A program made the position numbers and the translations under genes. From NCBI GenBank assembly GCA_947632335.1, contig CANROX010000002.1:32391-96390 (forward strand): DNA of 64,000 bases. The letters are read 5' to 3'. This DNA comes from an uncultured Clostridia bacterium (GTDB taxonomy: Bacteria > Bacillota > Clostridia > Oscillospirales > Acutalibacteraceae). This document shows, piece by piece, positions 27,433-39,493 of this stretch (positions within the stretch are counted from its first letter, which is position 1; each line of letters begins with the position of its first letter). The notes below the pieces were generated by a model. It saw only the letters and a program-made list of their open reading frames with translations. It did no database searches and was not told the origin of the DNA.

Positions 27433-30400
27433 ATGGAAAATATTACATTTGATTCAATTAAAATCGGTCTTGCCTCCCCTGACCAAATCAGAGAATGGTC
27501 ATATGGTGAAGTTAAAAAACCGGAAACAATTAACTACAGGACACTTAAGCCGGAAAAAGACGGTCTTTTCTGCGAAAAGATTTTCGGACCCACAAAGGAC
27601 TGGGAGTGTCACTGCGGTAAATACAAAAAGATTAGATTTAAGGGAAAAGTCTGCGACAGATGCGGAGTTGAAGTAACAAGGAGCAAGGTTCGCCGTGAAA
27701 GAATGGGTCACATTGAGCTTGCCGCTCCTGTATCCCACATCTGGTACTTTAAGGGTATCCCCTCAAGGATTTCCCTTATGCTGGATATTTCTCCAAAGGC
27801 CCTTGAGCAGGTTCTGTACTTTGCGTCCTACATTGTTATCGACCCGGGCGACGCCAGGGAACTTACCAAGATGCAGATTCTTTCCGAAACAGAATACAGG
27901 GACCTTTACGAAAAGTACGAGGACGACTTTAAGGCAGGTATGGGTGCCGAGGCTGTTAAGGAACTTCTTGCAGAAATTGACCTTGACCAGCTTTACACAG
28001 AAATTACCGGTGAACTTGAGTCAGCCTCCGGTCAAAAGAGAATAAGACTTTTAAAAAGACTTGAGGTTGTAGAGTCTTTCCGTCAGTCCGGCAACAGACC
28101 GGAATGGATGATTCTTGATGTTATTCCTGTTATTCCACCGGACATCAGACCTATGGTACAGCTTGACGGCGGAAGATTTGCAACATCAGACCTAAACGAC
28201 CTTTACAGACGAGTTATTAACAGAAACAATCGTCTTGCAAGACTTTTGGAATTAGAGGCTCCCGACATTATTATCAGAAACGAAAAGAGAATGTTGCAGG
28301 AGGCTGTTGACTCACTTATTGACAACGGCAGAAAGGGCAGACCTGTTACAGGTCCTAACAACAGAGCATTAAAATCTCTTTCGGATATGCTAAAGGGTAA
28401 GCAGGGCCGTTTCCGTCAGAACCTGCTTGGAAAGCGTGTTGACTACTCCGGTCGTTCCGTTATTGTTGTTGGCCCTGAACTTAAAATGTACCAGTGCGGT
28501 CTTCCAAAGGAAATGGCTCTTGAGCTGTTTAAGCCTTTCGTTATGAAAAGATTGGTTGAAACAAAGGCGGTTGTAAATATTAAGGCCGCCAGAAAGGCAG
28601 TGGAAAGGGCAAAGCCTGAGGTTTGGGATGCTCTTGAAGTTGTTATTAAGGGTCACCCTGTTCTCCTTAACAGAGCTCCTACACTCCACAGACTTGGTAT
28701 TCAGGCATTTGAGCCTGTACTGGTTGAGGGCAGAGCCTTAAAACTCCACCCGCTTGTATGTACAGCCTATAACGCCGACTTCGACGGCGACCAGATGGCT
28801 GTCCATGTACCCCTTTCCGCAGAGGCACAGGCAGAGGCAAGATTTCTTATGCTTGCCGCAGGCAACCTGTTAAAACCCTCTGACGGTCGTCCTGTCTGTG
28901 TACCTACACAGGATATGATTCTCGGTTCTTACTATCTGACCCTTGACAAGGACGGAGAAAAGGGCGAGGGCAAAGTATTCAGAGATGTTGACGAGGCTAT
29001 GATGGCTTTCCAGACAGGCATTGTAACACTTCATTCAAAAATCAAGGTGAGAATGTCTAGGGAAATCAACGGCGTTCCTGAATCAGGTATTATTGAAACT
29101 ACAGTAGGAAAAATTATCTTTAATAATCCTATTCCACAGGACTTGGGTTTTGTTGACAGAACAGTTGAAGAAAATAAATTTAAGCTGGAAATTGACTTTT
29201 TGGTTGGCAAGAAACAGCTTGGTCAGATAATTGACGCCTGTATCAGAGTACACGGTACAGATGTTACATCAAGGGTTCTTGACGATATTAAGTCACAGGG
29301 TTATAAATATTCCACAAGGGGCGCCATTACAGTAGCCGTTTGTGACGCAAAAATACCGCCTGAAAAGAAAGAAATTATTGCACAGGCAGAGGCACAGGTT
29401 GACGAAATCCGTAATGAATACCTGGCAGGTTTCCGTTCAGATGACGAGCGCTATGCCGAAGTGCTAAAGGTTTGGGAAAAGGCAACAAATGATGTTACCT
29501 CTAAGCTCCAGGATAACCTTGACAGATTTAACCCAATCTATATGATGGCAGACTCCGGCGCCAGAGGTTCTATGTCACAGATTCGTCAGCTTGCCGGTAT
29601 GCGTGGTCTTATTGCCAACACATCAGGTAAGACAATCGAAATTCCTATCAGGGCTAACTACCGTGAGGGTCTTAACATTTTGGAATACTTTATTTCTTCC
29701 AGAGGCGCCCGTAAGGGTCTTGCAGATACGGCTCTCCGTACAGCGGACTCCGGTTATCTTACAAGACGACTTGTTGATGTTTCACAGGAAGTTATTATTC
29801 ACGAAGACGACTGCCACACAGACGAGGGCCTTGAAATCTTTGATATTAAGTCGGGCAACAATGTAATTGAGGGCCTGAGAGAAAGACTTATCGGAAGATA
29901 CCTGCTCCACGACTTCTGCGACGAAAATGGTAATGTTATTGTTTCCAAGGACGAAATGATGAGCGAGGACCAGGCGGATATTATTGTAAACTCCGGAGTT
30001 GAAAAAATTGAAATCAGAAGTATTCTGGGCTGTCATGCAAAGCATGGTGTTTGTAAGAAGTGTTACGGCTCCAACCTGGCAAACGGCCAGCCTGTTACAG
30101 TTGGCGAGGCTGTTGGTATTATTGCGGCTCAGTCCATCGGTGAACCGGGTACACAGCTTACAATGAGAACCTTCCACACCGGCGGCGTTGCCTCCGCAGA
30201 GGATATTACCCAGGGTCTTCCAAGGGTTGAAGAGCTGTTTGAGGCTCGTAAACCTAAGTCACTTGCCATTATTTCCGAGATTGACGGTGAGGTTAGGTTT
30301 GAAGAAATCAAAAATAACCGTCACGCCGTTGTCTACAATAAGGAAACCGGTGAAGAAAAGCAGTACCTCATACCCTTTGGCTTTAGAGTTAAGGTTGAAG

Positions 30401-30975
30401 AGGGTCAGACCATTAAGGCAGGCGATAAAATTACCGACGGTGCAGTTAATCCTGCGGATATTCTATCAATACTTGGACCCAGTGCTGTCCAGGATTACCT
30501 TATTTCCGAGGTTCAGTCAACATACCGTCTTCAGGGTGTTGATATTAACGATAAGCACATTGAAGTTATTGTCCGTCAGATGCTTAAAAAGGTTAAGATT
30601 GAGGACGGCGGCTCAACTAAATTCCTTGCCGGTCAGAATTACGACCGCAACGAGGTTATCTACGAGAACAATAAGATTAGAAAGAGAATTGCAAACGGCG
30701 AAGAGGGTCTTAAAGAGGCAACCTATACCCAGCTTCTCCTTGGTATTACCAAGGCGGCTCTTGCCACAGATTCCTTCCTGTCTGCCGCTTCCTTCCAGGA
30801 AACAACAAGAGTTCTCACCGACGCCGCTATTAAGGGCAAGGTTGATCCCCTTGTTGGTCTAAAGGAAAATGTTATTATCGGTAAGCTGATTCCTGCCGGT
30901 ACCGGTATGCACAGGTATAATGGAGTTGAGCTTGAAGAAAATTATATTCAGGCAAACACATCATCCTTTGAATAA
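27433..30975 (+). CDS. rpoC: RNA polymerase beta' subunit
   Basis: Zn ribbon [37 protein letters not shown] catalytic motif. Confidence 0.98.
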   Translation: MENITFDSIKIGLASPDQIREWSYGEVKKPETINYRTLKPEKDGLFCEKIFGPTKDWECHCGKYKKIRFKGKVCDRCGVEVTRSKVRRERMGHIELAAPVSHIWYFKGIPSRISLMLDISPKALEQVLYFASYIVIDPGDARELTKMQILSETEYRDLYEKYEDDFKAGMGAEAVKELLAEIDLDQLYTEITGELESASGQKRIRLLKRLEVVESFRQSGNRPEWMILDVIPVIPPDIRPMVQLDGGRFATSDLNDLYRRVINRNNRLARLLELEAPDIIIRNEKRMLQEAVDSLIDNGRKGRPVTGPNNRALKSLSDMLKGKQGRFRQNLLGKRVDYSGRSVIVVGPELKMYQCGLPKEMALELFKPFVMKRLVETKAVVNIKAARKAVERAKPEVWDALEVVIKGHPVLLNRAPTLHRLGIQAFEPVLVEGRALKLHPLVCTAYNADFDGDQMAVHVPLSAEAQAEARFLMLAAGNLLKPSDGRPVCVPTQDMILGSYYLTLDKDGEKGEGKVFRDVDEAMMAFQTGIVTLHSKIKVRMSREINGVPESGIIETTVGKIIFNNPIPQDLGFVDRTVEENKFKLEIDFLVGKKQLGQIIDACIRVHGTDVTSRVLDDIKSQGYKYSTRGAITVAVCDAKIPPEKKEIIAQAEAQVDEIRNEYLAGFRSDDERYAEVLKVWEKATNDVTSKLQDNLDRFNPIYMMADSGARGSMSQIRQLAGMRGLIANTSGKTIEIPIRANYREGLNILEYFISSRGARKGLADTALRTADSGYLTRRLVDVSQEVIIHEDDCHTDEGLEIFDIKSGNNVIEGLRERLIGRYLLHDFCDENGNVIVSKDEMMSEDQADIIVNSGVEKIEIRSILGCHAKHGVCKKCYGSNLANGQPVTVGEAVGIIAAQSIGEPGTQLTMRTFHTGGVASAEDITQGLPRVEELFEARKPKSLAIISEIDGEVRFEEIKNNRHAVVYNKETGEEKQYLIPFGFRVKVEEGQTIKAGDKITDGAVNPADILSILGPSAVQDYLISEVQSTYRLQGVDINDKHIEVIVRQMLKKVKIEDGGSTKFLAGQNYDRNEVIYENNKIRKRIANGEEGLKEATYTQLLLGITKAALATDSFLSAASFQETTRVLTDAAIKGKVDPLVGLKENVIIGKLIPAGTGMHRYNGVELEENYIQANTSSFE

Positions 30976-30983
30976 CTAAAAAA

Positions 30984-31011
30984 AAGAGGCTGTACGAAAG
31001 TACAGCTTCTT
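30984..31011 (+). terminator. Terminator after rpoC
   Basis: AAGAGGCTGTAC-gaaa-GTACAGCTTCTT + TTTTT. Confidence 0.85.
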
Positions 31012-31099
31012 TTTTGTCACAAAAGATTAAAAGCTAATAAATAAGTAATATTTCACAAGGAAAGGGCTGGAAAATCCCTTAAATTAGGGAAAATAATTG

Positions 31100-31128
31100 T
31101 TGACAAAGTTGTAACTGTTGTGATAAAA
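31100..31128 (+). promoter_or_regulatory. Promoter of the str operon
   Basis: TTGACA (31100-31105) followed ~17 bp later by GATAAAAT. Confidence 0.6.
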
Positions 31129-31220
31129 TGGATTTTGCGTGGAATGGGATAACTGCGTTTAATTGCAGAAAAGTTCCGCAAATATGGGTAAAACCAAATA
31201 AATGAAGAAGGAGGAATATA

Positions 31221-31640
31221 ATGCCTACATTTAACCAGCTTGTTCGCAAGGGTAGAGAAGTTTCTGAAAAGAAAGCTAAGGCACCTGCTCTCTTAAAGGG
31301 TTGGAACTCTCAGAAGAGAATTGCTACAGACAATGCTTCCCCACAGAAGAGAGGCGTATGTACCAAAGTGTCAACAGCTACACCTAAAAAGCCTAACTCA
31401 GCTCTCAGAAAGATTGCCAGAGTAAGACTTTCAAACGGTATTGAAGTTAGTTCCTATATACCCGGCGTAGGCCATAACCTACAGGAACACTCAGTTGTTC
31501 TTATCCGTGGTGGCCGTGTTAAGGACTTACCTGGTGTTCGTTACCACATTGTCAGAGGCACACTTGATGCCCAGGGCGTAGCAAACAGAAACCAGGCTCG
31601 TTCAAAGTATGGCGCAAAGCGTCCAAAAGCAGGTAAATAA
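31221..31640 (+). CDS. rpsL: 30S ribosomal protein S12
   Basis: [12 protein letters not shown]...[27 protein letters not shown]. Confidence 0.98.
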   Translation: MPTFNQLVRKGREVSEKKAKAPALLKGWNSQKRIATDNASPQKRGVCTKVSTATPKKPNSALRKIARVRLSNGIEVSSYIPGVGHNLQEHSVVLIRGGRVKDLPGVRYHIVRGTLDAQGVANRNQARSKYGAKRPKAGK

Positions 31641-31674
31641 GGAATTGACAAACTACTGATTGATTTTTTCAAGT

Positions 31675-31724
31675 TACTGCGTAAGCAGAGCTTTATATAT
31701 AGTATAGAGCTTCTGTTGGCAGTA
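31675..31724 (+). promoter_or_regulatory. Long imperfect RNA hairpin between rpsL and rpsG, candidate S7 autoregulatory site
   Basis: Outer TACTGC/GCAGTA, then AGCAGA/TTCTGTT, GCT/AGC and TATA/TATA pairings in a 145-nt spacer. Confidence 0.4.
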
Positions 31725-31785
31725 CGGGAGTTTGCCACTTTCGAGTACCTATGATATCTCAAATATTGTGAAGGAGGGAAGTAAA

Positions 31786-32256
31786 GTGCCAAGAAGAGGC
31801 TCAATCGCAAAGCGTGATGTTTTGCCGGACCCAATGTATAATTCAAAACTTGTTACCCGTCTTATTAACAACATTATGTTAGACGGTAAGAAAGGTGTCG
31901 CACAGAAAATCGTTTACGGTGCATTTGACATCATTCAGGAAAAGACAGGTAAAGACCCGCTGGAAACCTTTGAGAACGCTATGGAATGTGTTATGCCGGT
32001 TCTCGAAGTTAAGGCTCGCCGTGTTGGCGGTGCTACCTACCAGGTTCCAATGGAGGTAAGACCTGAAAGAAGACAGACACTCGGTCTTCGCTGGATTACA
32101 AGATATTCAAGACTTCGTTCTGAAAGAACAATGAAGGAAAGACTTGCAGGCGAAATCCTCGACGCTATCAACAGCACAGGTGGCTCATTCAAGAAGAAAG
32201 AGGACACCCACAAGATGGCAGAGGCTAACAAGGCTTTCGCACACTACAGATGGTAA
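31786..32256 (+). CDS. rpsG: 30S ribosomal protein S7
   Basis: [30 protein letters not shown] start with GGAGGG RBS. Confidence 0.98.
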   Translation: MPRRGSIAKRDVLPDPMYNSKLVTRLINNIMLDGKKGVAQKIVYGAFDIIQEKTGKDPLETFENAMECVMPVLEVKARRVGGATYQVPMEVRPERRQTLGLRWITRYSRLRSERTMKERLAGEILDAINSTGGSFKKKEDTHKMAEANKAFAHYRW

Positions 32257-32311
32257 TATCTGTTTTGCAGAAAGAATTTGTTGGTTTACTATTTAGAAGA
32301 GGAGGATAATT

Positions 32312-34393
32312 ATGGCTAGACAGGTTTCACTTGAAATGACAAGAAATATCGGCATCATGGCTCACATTGACGCCGGTAAAACTACTACAACCGAAAGAAT
32401 CCTGTACTACACAGGTATCAATCATAAGATTGGTGAAGTTCATGAGGGCGCTGCCACCATGGACTGGATGGTACAGGAACAGGAGCGTGGTGTTACAATC
32501 ACATCTGCTTGTACAACCTGCTTCTGGAAAGACCATAGAATCAACATTATAGATACCCCCGGCCACGTTGACTTTACAGCAGAAGTTGAGCGTTCACTCC
32601 GTGTTCTCGACGGCTCCGTAACAGTCCTCTGCGCTAAGGGCGGTGTTGAACCGCAGTCAGAAACAGTTTGGCGTCAGGCCGACACCTATAGAGTTCCGAG
32701 AATGGCTTATGTCAACAAGATGGACATTATGGGCGCTGACTTCTACAGAGTTGTTTCTATGATGAGAGAAAGACTTAATTGTAACGCTGTTCCCATTCAG
32801 TTACCTATCGGTTCTGAGGACCAGTTTAAGGGCATTGTTGACCTTGTAACAATGAGAGCAGAGGTTTACTATGATGACCTTGGTAAGGACATCAGAGATG
32901 AAGATATTCCTGAAGATATGCAGGAAATCGCCCAGGAATACCATGAGAAACTGATTGAGTCCGTTGCAGAACAGGACGAGGCTCTTATGGAAAAATATTT
33001 TGAGGGCGAAGAATTATCAATCGAGGAAATCAAGGCCACAATCCGTAAGGCAACCATTGACAACGCAATGGTTCCCGTATGTTGTGGTACTTCCTATCGT
33101 AACAAGGGCGTTCAGCTCCTTTTGGACGCTATTGTTGACTATATGCCGGCTCCTGTTGATGTTCCGGCTATCAAGGGTGTTAACCCCGAAACAGACGCAG
33201 AGGACGAAAGAAAGTCATCTGATGACGAGCCATTTTCAGCTCTTGCATTTAAGATTGCCACAGACCCCTATGTTGGTAAGCTCTGTTTCTTCAGAGTTTA
33301 CTCAGGTGTGGTAAATGCAGGTGACACAGTTTATAATGCGTCTAAGGACAAGAGAGAAAGACTTGGTCGTATTCTCCAGATGCACGCAAACAACCGTAAG
33401 GATATTGAATGTGTTTATTCCGGTGATATTGCCGCTGCTGTAGGTCTGAAGAACACAACAACCGGCGACACTCTCTGCGACGAAAAGCATCCGATTATTC
33501 TTGAATCAATGGAATTTCCTGAACCTGTTATCAGGGTTGCCATTGAGCCAAAGACAAAGGCCGGCCAGGAAAAGATGGGTATTGCCCTTGCAAAGCTGGC
33601 AGAAGAGGACCCAACCTTTAAGGCGTACACTGACGAGGAAACAGGTCAGACAATTATTGCCGGTATGGGCGAGCTCCACCTGGAAATCATTGTTGACAGA
33701 CTTCTCCGTGAATTTAAGGTTGAGGCTAACATCGGCGCACCCCAGGTTGCATACAAGGAAACAATCCGTCAGGATGCAGATGTTGATGTTAAGTACAGCC
33801 GTCAGTCCGGTGGTAAAGGTCAGTACGGTCATGTTAAAATCCGTATTTCTCCAAACCCGGGTGAGGGTTATGAATTTGTCAACTCCGTTGTGGGCGGTGC
33901 TATTCCTAAGGAATACATTCCTGCTGTTGACCAGGGTATTCAGGGCGCAATGCTGTCAGGTATCCTTGCAAACTACAATGTAGTTGACTGTAAGGTTGAG
34001 CTTTATGACGGTTCATACCACGAAGTTGACTCATCTGAAATGGCATTTAAGATTGCCGGTTCTATGGCATTCAAGGAAGCTATGAAGAAAGCCGACCCGG
34101 TTCTTCTTGAACCGCTGATGAAGGTTACGGTTATTGTACCGGAGGAGTATATGGGCGATGTTATCGGCGACCTTAACTCCCGCCGTGGCCAAATTCAGGG
34201 TATGGAGGCAGTTGGTAATGCACAGCGTATTAACGCTCATGTTCCCCTTTCTGAAATGTTCGGCTATGCTACAGATATGCGTTCCAAGACACAGGGCCGC
34301 GGTCAGTATGTAATGGAACCCGACACATATCAGGAAGTTCCAAAATCTATTGCTGAAGACATTATGTCAAAGCGCAAAAAGAATAACGACTAA
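32312..34393 (+). CDS. fusA: Elongation factor G
   Basis: [29 protein letters not shown]. Confidence 0.98.
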   Translation: MARQVSLEMTRNIGIMAHIDAGKTTTTERILYYTGINHKIGEVHEGAATMDWMVQEQERGVTITSACTTCFWKDHRINIIDTPGHVDFTAEVERSLRVLDGSVTVLCAKGGVEPQSETVWRQADTYRVPRMAYVNKMDIMGADFYRVVSMMRERLNCNAVPIQLPIGSEDQFKGIVDLVTMRAEVYYDDLGKDIRDEDIPEDMQEIAQEYHEKLIESVAEQDEALMEKYFEGEELSIEEIKATIRKATIDNAMVPVCCGTSYRNKGVQLLLDAIVDYMPAPVDVPAIKGVNPETDAEDERKSSDDEPFSALAFKIATDPYVGKLCFFRVYSGVVNAGDTVYNASKDKRERLGRILQMHANNRKDIECVYSGDIAAAVGLKNTTTGDTLCDEKHPIILESMEFPEPVIRVAIEPKTKAGQEKMGIALAKLAEEDPTFKAYTDEETGQTIIAGMGELHLEIIVDRLLREFKVEANIGAPQVAYKETIRQDADVDVKYSRQSGGKGQYGHVKIRISPNPGEGYEFVNSVVGGAIPKEYIPAVDQGIQGAMLSGILANYNVVDCKVELYDGSYHEVDSSEMAFKIAGSMAFKEAMKKADPVLLEPLMKVTVIVPEEYMGDVIGDLNSRRGQIQGMEAVGNAQRINAHVPLSEMFGYATDMRSKTQGRGQYVMEPDTYQEVPKSIAEDIMSKRKKNND

Positions 34394-34434
34394 TATATCC
34401 CGCTATATTTTGCCGATTATTTACAGAAAAAGTA

Positions 34435-34463
34435 TTGCATTTTTGTTGTAATATTGTTACAAT
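34435..34463 (+). promoter_or_regulatory. Promoter for tuf
   Basis: TTGCAT (34435-34440), 17 bp spacer, TACAAT (34458-34463). Confidence 0.65.
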
Positions 34464-34501
34464 AAGATAACCAAGATTTTAATCTAAGGAGGATTATAAA
34501 A

Positions 34502-35704
34502 ATGGCAAGAGAAAAGTTTGAAAGAAATAAGCCACATGTAAACATTGGTACAATCGGTCACGTTGACCATGGTAAGACTACACTTACAGCTGCTATCACA
34601 AAGGTTCTTAACCTTAACGGTGAGGCAGACTTTGTTGATTACGCTAATATCGATAAGGCTCCTGAAGAAAGAGAGAGAGGTATTACAATCAACACAGCTC
34701 ATGTTGAATATGAAACAGCTAACCGTCACTATGCTCATGTTGACTGCCCGGGTCATGCTGACTATGTTAAGAATATGATTACCGGTGCTGCTCAGATGGA
34801 CGGCGCTATCCTTGTTGTTTCTGCTGCTGACGGTCCTATGCCTCAGACAAGAGAACACATTCTTCTTTCCCGTCAGGTTGGTGTTCCATACATCGTTGTA
34901 TTTATGAACAAGACTGACCAGGTTGACGACGAAGAACTTCTTGAACTGGTTGAAATGGAAATCAGAGATCTCCTTAGCGAATATGATTTCCCAGGCGACG
35001 ACACACCTATCATTAAGGGTTCTGCTTATGTTGCTCTTCAGAGCGCTTCTACAGACCCATCAGCTCCTGAATATGCTTGTATCCACGAGCTTATGGCTGC
35101 TGTTGACGAATTTATCCCAACACCGGAAAGAGATTCCGACAAGCCATTCATTATGCCTGTTGAAGATGTATTTACAATTACAGGCCGTGGTACAGTTGCT
35201 ACAGGTAGAGTTGAAAGAGGCGTTATCAACGTAAACGAAGAAGTTGAAATCGTTGGTCTTACAGACGATATCCGTAAGGTAGTTGTTACCGGTCTTGAAA
35301 TGTTCAGAAAGCAGCTTGACTACGCACAGTGCGGTGATAATGTAGGCGCACTTCTCAGAGGCGTTCAGAGAAATGAAATTGAAAGAGGCCAGGTTCTTGC
35401 AAAGCCGGGCTCAATCAAGCCACATAAGGCATTCAGCGGTCAGGTTTATGTTCTTACAAAGGACGAAGGCGGCCGTCATACACCTTTCTTCAACAACTAT
35501 CGTCCTCAGTTCTATTTCAGAACAACTGACGTAACAGGTACAATCAGCCTCCCAGAGGGCACAGAAATGTGTATGCCTGGCGATAATGTTGAAATGTCTG
35601 TTGAACTCATTACACCAATCGCTATTGAAGAAGGTCTTCGTTTTGCTATCCGTGAGGGCGGCAGAACAGTTGGTTCAGGTGCTGTTACATCTATCAACGA
35701 CTAA
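34502..35704 (+). CDS. tuf: Elongation factor Tu
   Basis: [46 protein letters not shown]. Confidence 0.98.
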   Translation: MAREKFERNKPHVNIGTIGHVDHGKTTLTAAITKVLNLNGEADFVDYANIDKAPEERERGITINTAHVEYETANRHYAHVDCPGHADYVKNMITGAAQMDGAILVVSAADGPMPQTREHILLSRQVGVPYIVVFMNKTDQVDDEELLELVEMEIRDLLSEYDFPGDDTPIIKGSAYVALQSASTDPSAPEYACIHELMAAVDEFIPTPERDSDKPFIMPVEDVFTITGRGTVATGRVERGVINVNEEVEIVGLTDDIRKVVVTGLEMFRKQLDYAQCGDNVGALLRGVQRNEIERGQVLAKPGSIKPHKAFSGQVYVLTKDEGGRHTPFFNNYRPQFYFRTTDVTGTISLPEGTEMCMPGDNVEMSVELITPIAIEEGLRFAIREGGRTVGSGAVTSIND

Positions 35705-35724
35705 TCTTTAATAAATTATAAATA

Positions 35725-35750
35725 AAATCCTCTGCTTAGGCAGGGGATTT
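35725..35750 (+). terminator. Terminator after tuf
   Basis: AAATCCTCTGC-ttag-GCAGGGGATTTTTC. Confidence 0.75.
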
Positions 35751-35819
35751 TTCTTATTTCCTTGATTTTTAGTTTTGTAAGTAGTAATATAAGTACATAC
35801 TTGAAAAGGAGAATTATCT

Positions 35820-36083
35820 ATGGAAAAGAGCGTTATTTTTACCCTGGAGGACGATTTAGGCAGGGAGGTTGAGTTTCAGCTTCTTGATGTGATAAACTAT
35901 AAGAATGAAGAATATGCCGTACTGCTGGAAAATGACCCTGCCGTCCACGACTTTACAATCCTGAAGGTTGAGAGCTTTGACGACAAAGAAGAGGTTTATG
36001 TGGGCATTGACGACAAAAATCTTATTGAAAAGATTTTTGCTATATTTAAAAAGGCCCACCCAAATGAATATAACTATAGATAA
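35820..36083 (+). CDS. DUF1292 family protein
   Basis: Short acidic protein VIFTLEDDLGREVEFQLLDVINYKNEEYAVLLEND typical of DUF1292. Confidence 0.75.
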   Translation: MEKSVIFTLEDDLGREVEFQLLDVINYKNEEYAVLLENDPAVHDFTILKVESFDDKEEVYVGIDDKNLIEKIFAIFKKAHPNEYNYR

Positions 36084-36101
36084 TTATTATACAAACGGAA
36101 G

Positions 36102-36125
36102 AAAGGCACTCTTATGAGTGCCTTT
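36102..36125. terminator. Bidirectional terminator
   Basis: AAAGGCACTC-ttat-GAGTGCCTTT. Confidence 0.75.
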
Positions 36126-36185
36126 CCCCTTAGGATTTTTTGAAATTAAAGCGTTCAACAAAACGCGACTTATATGTGATGTAAA

Positions 36186-36467
36186 TTAAGCAATTTCTGC
36201 ATTACCTGTATCACCGAGTAAGTTGAATCTAAAGAGCTTACATTCGTCTTCCTTGTTTTCACAAAGGATACATGCCTCTGAAATTTTGCCGCCTTCAATT
36301 AGCTTTGTAAGACCTACCAGCTGACATAGTTTGCTCTTGAGATTAAGGCGATCGCCTTCGTTTGTAACAAGATAAACATTACCTTCGCAAGTGTCGAGCA
36401 CGGCAAGGAATTTAGTTACATCGATGTCGTGTAAGTTGATGATTGGATTCATAACATTGTCTGTCAT
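36186..36467 (-). CDS. Conserved small clostridial protein of unknown function
   Basis: MTDNVMNPIINLHDIDVTKFLAVLDTCEGNVYLVTNEGDRLNLKSKLCQLVGL...; RBS GGAGGA upstream of ATG at 36467. Confidence 0.65.
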   Translation of the reverse strand: MTDNVMNPIINLHDIDVTKFLAVLDTCEGNVYLVTNEGDRLNLKSKLCQLVGLTKLIEGGKISEACILCENKEDECKLFRFNLLGDTGNAEIA

Positions 36468-36920
36468 AACATTTTCCTCCTTAAAGAAAATTCGTGCTGC
36501 CATTTACCATTTGGCTGTTTATTAATCTAATCACTTTTTCGTGATTATCAGGTGGACTATTTACCTGACACTTATTATTATACACACAACTTAGTAAAAG
36601 TCAACAAAGAATTGCAGAATGGCTTGTATATAATGACTAAGAAAGTTAAGTTTATGTCAACAAAATAGAAACATTTTTGTGCAATATGCAATAAAAATTT
36701 TCACATTATATTTTTTGGTAAATTCTTTTGTAATTTCTTTTAGTGAAAATTATCAATTTAATTCAAAAAAAGAAAATAAAATTAAACAATCATACAAAAG
36801 TGCAAATTGTTTATTTTCCTATATGGAAATAAAATACTGAAAAACCCCATTCCAATGGGGATTTGTAATATTATTATCTTTATTGTATAATAGAATAAAA
36901 TATATTTAAGGAGCGGTATT

Positions 36921-38423
36921 ATGCTTGATAAATTCTATAAAAACTTTAAAAGCGGTACAGATATCAGGGGAGTAGCATGCAGCGGTGTAGAGGGAGAGGA
37001 AGTAAACCTTACCGACCAAATTGTAAAGAAAATGGCATTTGGCTTTGTGCTGTGGCTCTCCGAAAAAAGGGGGAAAAATCCTGAGGAGCTGACTGTTTCC
37101 GTAGGCAGAGATTCCCGTATCAGCGGTGAAAGAATTGCAGACGATGTAATTGACAGCCTGAAAAAGTCCGGTGTGCGGGTGATTTATACAGGCCTTTCCT
37201 CCACACCATCTATGTTTATGACTACTGTGGATTTAGAATGTGACGGAGCTGTGCAGATTACGGCGTCCCACCACCCCTTTAACAGAAACGGTCTTAAATT
37301 TTTTACACCTGACGGTGGTCTTGAGGGAAGTGACATTGAAATTATTTTACAGCACGCCCAGGACAACCATATGCCGAAAATCCTTAACAGCGGTACAGTT
37401 GAAGAAATGGACTATATGGGTCTATACAGCCGTCACCTTTGCAATATTATTAAAAAGGAAGTTAATGCAGAGGATTATGACAAGCCTTTAAAGGGCTTTA
37501 AGATTGTTGTGGACGCAGGCAACGGCGTAGGGGGCTTTTATGCCAAAGATGTTCTCCAGGTTCTTGGTGCGGATACAGAGGGTTCTGTCTACCTTGACCC
37601 CGACGGTATGTTTCCTAACCATATACCCAACCCTGAGGACAAGACTGCTATGGAATCAATAAAAAATGCGGTGTTGAAAAGCAAGGCGGATTTGGGCGTT
37701 ATATTTGATACAGATGTTGACAGAGGGGGTGCTGTGGACAGCTACGGCAAGGAAATCAACAGAAACAGACTTGTTGCTCTTGCCTCTGCAATAGCCTTGG
37801 AGGGCAAGAGGGGAGGTACTATTGTTACCGACTCCGTAACCTCATCGGGATTAAAGGAATTTATTGAAAAAAATCTGGGCGGTAAGCACTACCGCTACAG
37901 GAGAGGTTATAAGAATGTTATTGACAAGGGAATAGAGCTTAACAAGGCAGGGGAATATTGTCCCCTTGCCATTGAAACCTCCGGCCACGGCGCTATGAAA
38001 GAAAACTATTTTCTGGACGACGGGGCATATCTTTGCACAAAGATTATTATTAAAATGGCGCAGCTTAAAAGAGAGGGCAAAACCATTGATATGCTCCTTA
38101 AAGATTTAAAAGAGCCTGTGGAAAGCAGGGAAATACGCTTTAAAATTACAGAGGAGGATTTCCGAAAATGCGGAGAAAAAATTATTGCAGATTTGGAGGC
38201 ATACGCAAACAGTCAACCTGACTGGATTGTTGCCGACGACAACAGGGAGGGCATTAGAGTTTCATTTGATAAGGAAAAGGGGGACGGCTGGTTCCTCCTA
38301 AGACTTTCGGTACACGACCCTATTATGCCCCTTAATATTGAAAGCGACAGCGTTGGAGGAGCAGATAAAATTTACAATGAGTTCTACAAATTCCTAAAGA
38401 CAACCAAAGGCCTTGAATATTAA
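36921..38423 (+). CDS. Phosphomannomutase/phosphoglucomutase family enzyme
   Basis: GTDIRGVA, VGRDSRISG, TASHHPFNRNGLKFF, DTDVDRGGAVD. Confidence 0.9.
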   Translation: MLDKFYKNFKSGTDIRGVACSGVEGEEVNLTDQIVKKMAFGFVLWLSEKRGKNPEELTVSVGRDSRISGERIADDVIDSLKKSGVRVIYTGLSSTPSMFMTTVDLECDGAVQITASHHPFNRNGLKFFTPDGGLEGSDIEIILQHAQDNHMPKILNSGTVEEMDYMGLYSRHLCNIIKKEVNAEDYDKPLKGFKIVVDAGNGVGGFYAKDVLQVLGADTEGSVYLDPDGMFPNHIPNPEDKTAMESIKNAVLKSKADLGVIFDTDVDRGGAVDSYGKEINRNRLVALASAIALEGKRGGTIVTDSVTSSGLKEFIEKNLGGKHYRYRRGYKNVIDKGIELNKAGEYCPLAIETSGHGAMKENYFLDDGAYLCTKIIIKMAQLKREGKTIDMLLKDLKEPVESREIRFKITEEDFRKCGEKIIADLEAYANSQPDWIVADDNREGIRVSFDKEKGDGWFLLRLSVHDPIMPLNIESDSVGGADKIYNEFYKFLKTTKGLEY

Positions 38424-38500
38424 TGGACAGCGGAAATAAAGAAAAGGTAGGGCGTCGGGGGACTTTAATCTTAAAAAAGTATATATGCTATAAAAATAAG

Positions 38501-38522
38501 AGGCAGTTCAGATGAACTGCCT
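38501..38522. terminator. Bidirectional terminator
   Basis: AGGCAGTTCA-ga-TGAACTGCCT + TTTTC. Confidence 0.75.
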
Positions 38523-38538
38523 TTTTCACTGTAATAAT

Positions 38539-39459
38539 TTAATTGTCAAGCTCGCTAAGGTCAAAGGGGGTTTGCTGATATACAAAATAGTTAAGCCAAT
38601 TTGCAAAAATAAGAAATGCGGTACTTCTCCACTTTTTATCGGGGATTTTTGCAGCATCATCCTTTGGAAAATAGCTGTAGGGAATTTTTGGGTTAATGCC
38701 CCTTTCTATATCCCTTTGGTACTCCTGGGCAAGGGTCATTCTGTCATATTCGGCGTGGCCGAAAATAAAGAATTTTCTACAGGGTTTATCTGCAACTATT
38801 GCTATACCTGCCTTTTCACTGGCGGCAAGAATTTCAAGGTTCGGGTTATTCTCGATTTCCTCAGGAATACACTCTGTGTACCTTGAATGGGGCATCATAA
38901 AAATGTCGTCCAAGCCTCTTAAAAGGGGGTGGAGCTTTGCCAGAATTTTGTGGCGGTAAATTCCGCTGATTTTTTCTTCAAGCTCCCTTTTATGAATACC
39001 GTAGTGGTGGTAAAGTCCTGCCTGTGCGCCCCAGCAAATGTGGAGGGTTGACCACACATTTTTCTTGGACCAATCCATAATCTGCTGTAACTCCTGCCAG
39101 TAGTCAACCTGTTCAAAGTCCATATGTTCAACAGGCGCACCGGTAATAATCATTCCGTCATATCTGTTAGATTTTATATCATCAAAGCTCTTATAAAATG
39201 TATCCAGGTGATGTCGGCTTGTATTCTTTGAAAAATGACTTGCTGTGTGGAGCAAATCTATATCCACCTGCAAGGGGGTATTACTGAGAAGTCTTATAAG
39301 CTGGGTTTCCGTTTCCACCTTGGTAGGCATTATGTTGAGAATAACAATTTTGAGGGGTCTGATGTCCTGGGACATAGCCCTATCCTCCGGCATAACAAAA
39401 ATATTTTCATCTTCAAGTATTTTTATTGCAGGCAGATTGTTGGCAACCTTAATGGGCAT
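38539..39459 (-). CDS. metA: Homoserine O-acyltransferase (MetA family)
   Basis: [63 protein letters not shown]. Confidence 0.95.
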   Translation of the reverse strand: MPIKVANNLPAIKILEDENIFVMPEDRAMSQDIRPLKIVILNIMPTKVETETQLIRLLSNTPLQVDIDLLHTASHFSKNTSRHHLDTFYKSFDDIKSNRYDGMIITGAPVEHMDFEQVDYWQELQQIMDWSKKNVWSTLHICWGAQAGLYHHYGIHKRELEEKISGIYRHKILAKLHPLLRGLDDIFMMPHSRYTECIPEEIENNPNLEILAASEKAGIAIVADKPCRKFFIFGHAEYDRMTLAQEYQRDIERGINPKIPYSYFPKDDAAKIPDKKWRSTAFLIFANWLNYFVYQQTPFDLSELDN

Positions 39460-39493
39460 TTCACACCCCTCCTTTATAGGTATTTATTTTAAA

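Noticed and set aside
24160-30311. Numerous antisense or alternate-frame ORFs inside rpoB/rpoC
   Set aside because: They overlap highly conserved coding sequence, lack RBSs, and are expected by-products of codon bias.
23478-31152. Reverse-complementary 8-mers TTATCCCA (rpoB leader) and TGGGATAA (str leader) as a trans-pairing regulatory link
   Set aside because: An 8-mer match between two AT-rich leaders is easily chance; no further complementarity was seen.
32327-35697. Antisense/alternate-frame ORFs within fusA and tuf
   Set aside because: Same reason; no independent coding evidence.
37261-37280. Phosphohexomutase considered degenerate because the active-site loop reads TASHHP instead of TASHNP
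   Set aside because: The phosphorylated Ser and surrounding residues are intact and the metal-binding DTDVDRG motif is present; TASHHP occurs within the superfamily, so this is not strong evidence of altered function.
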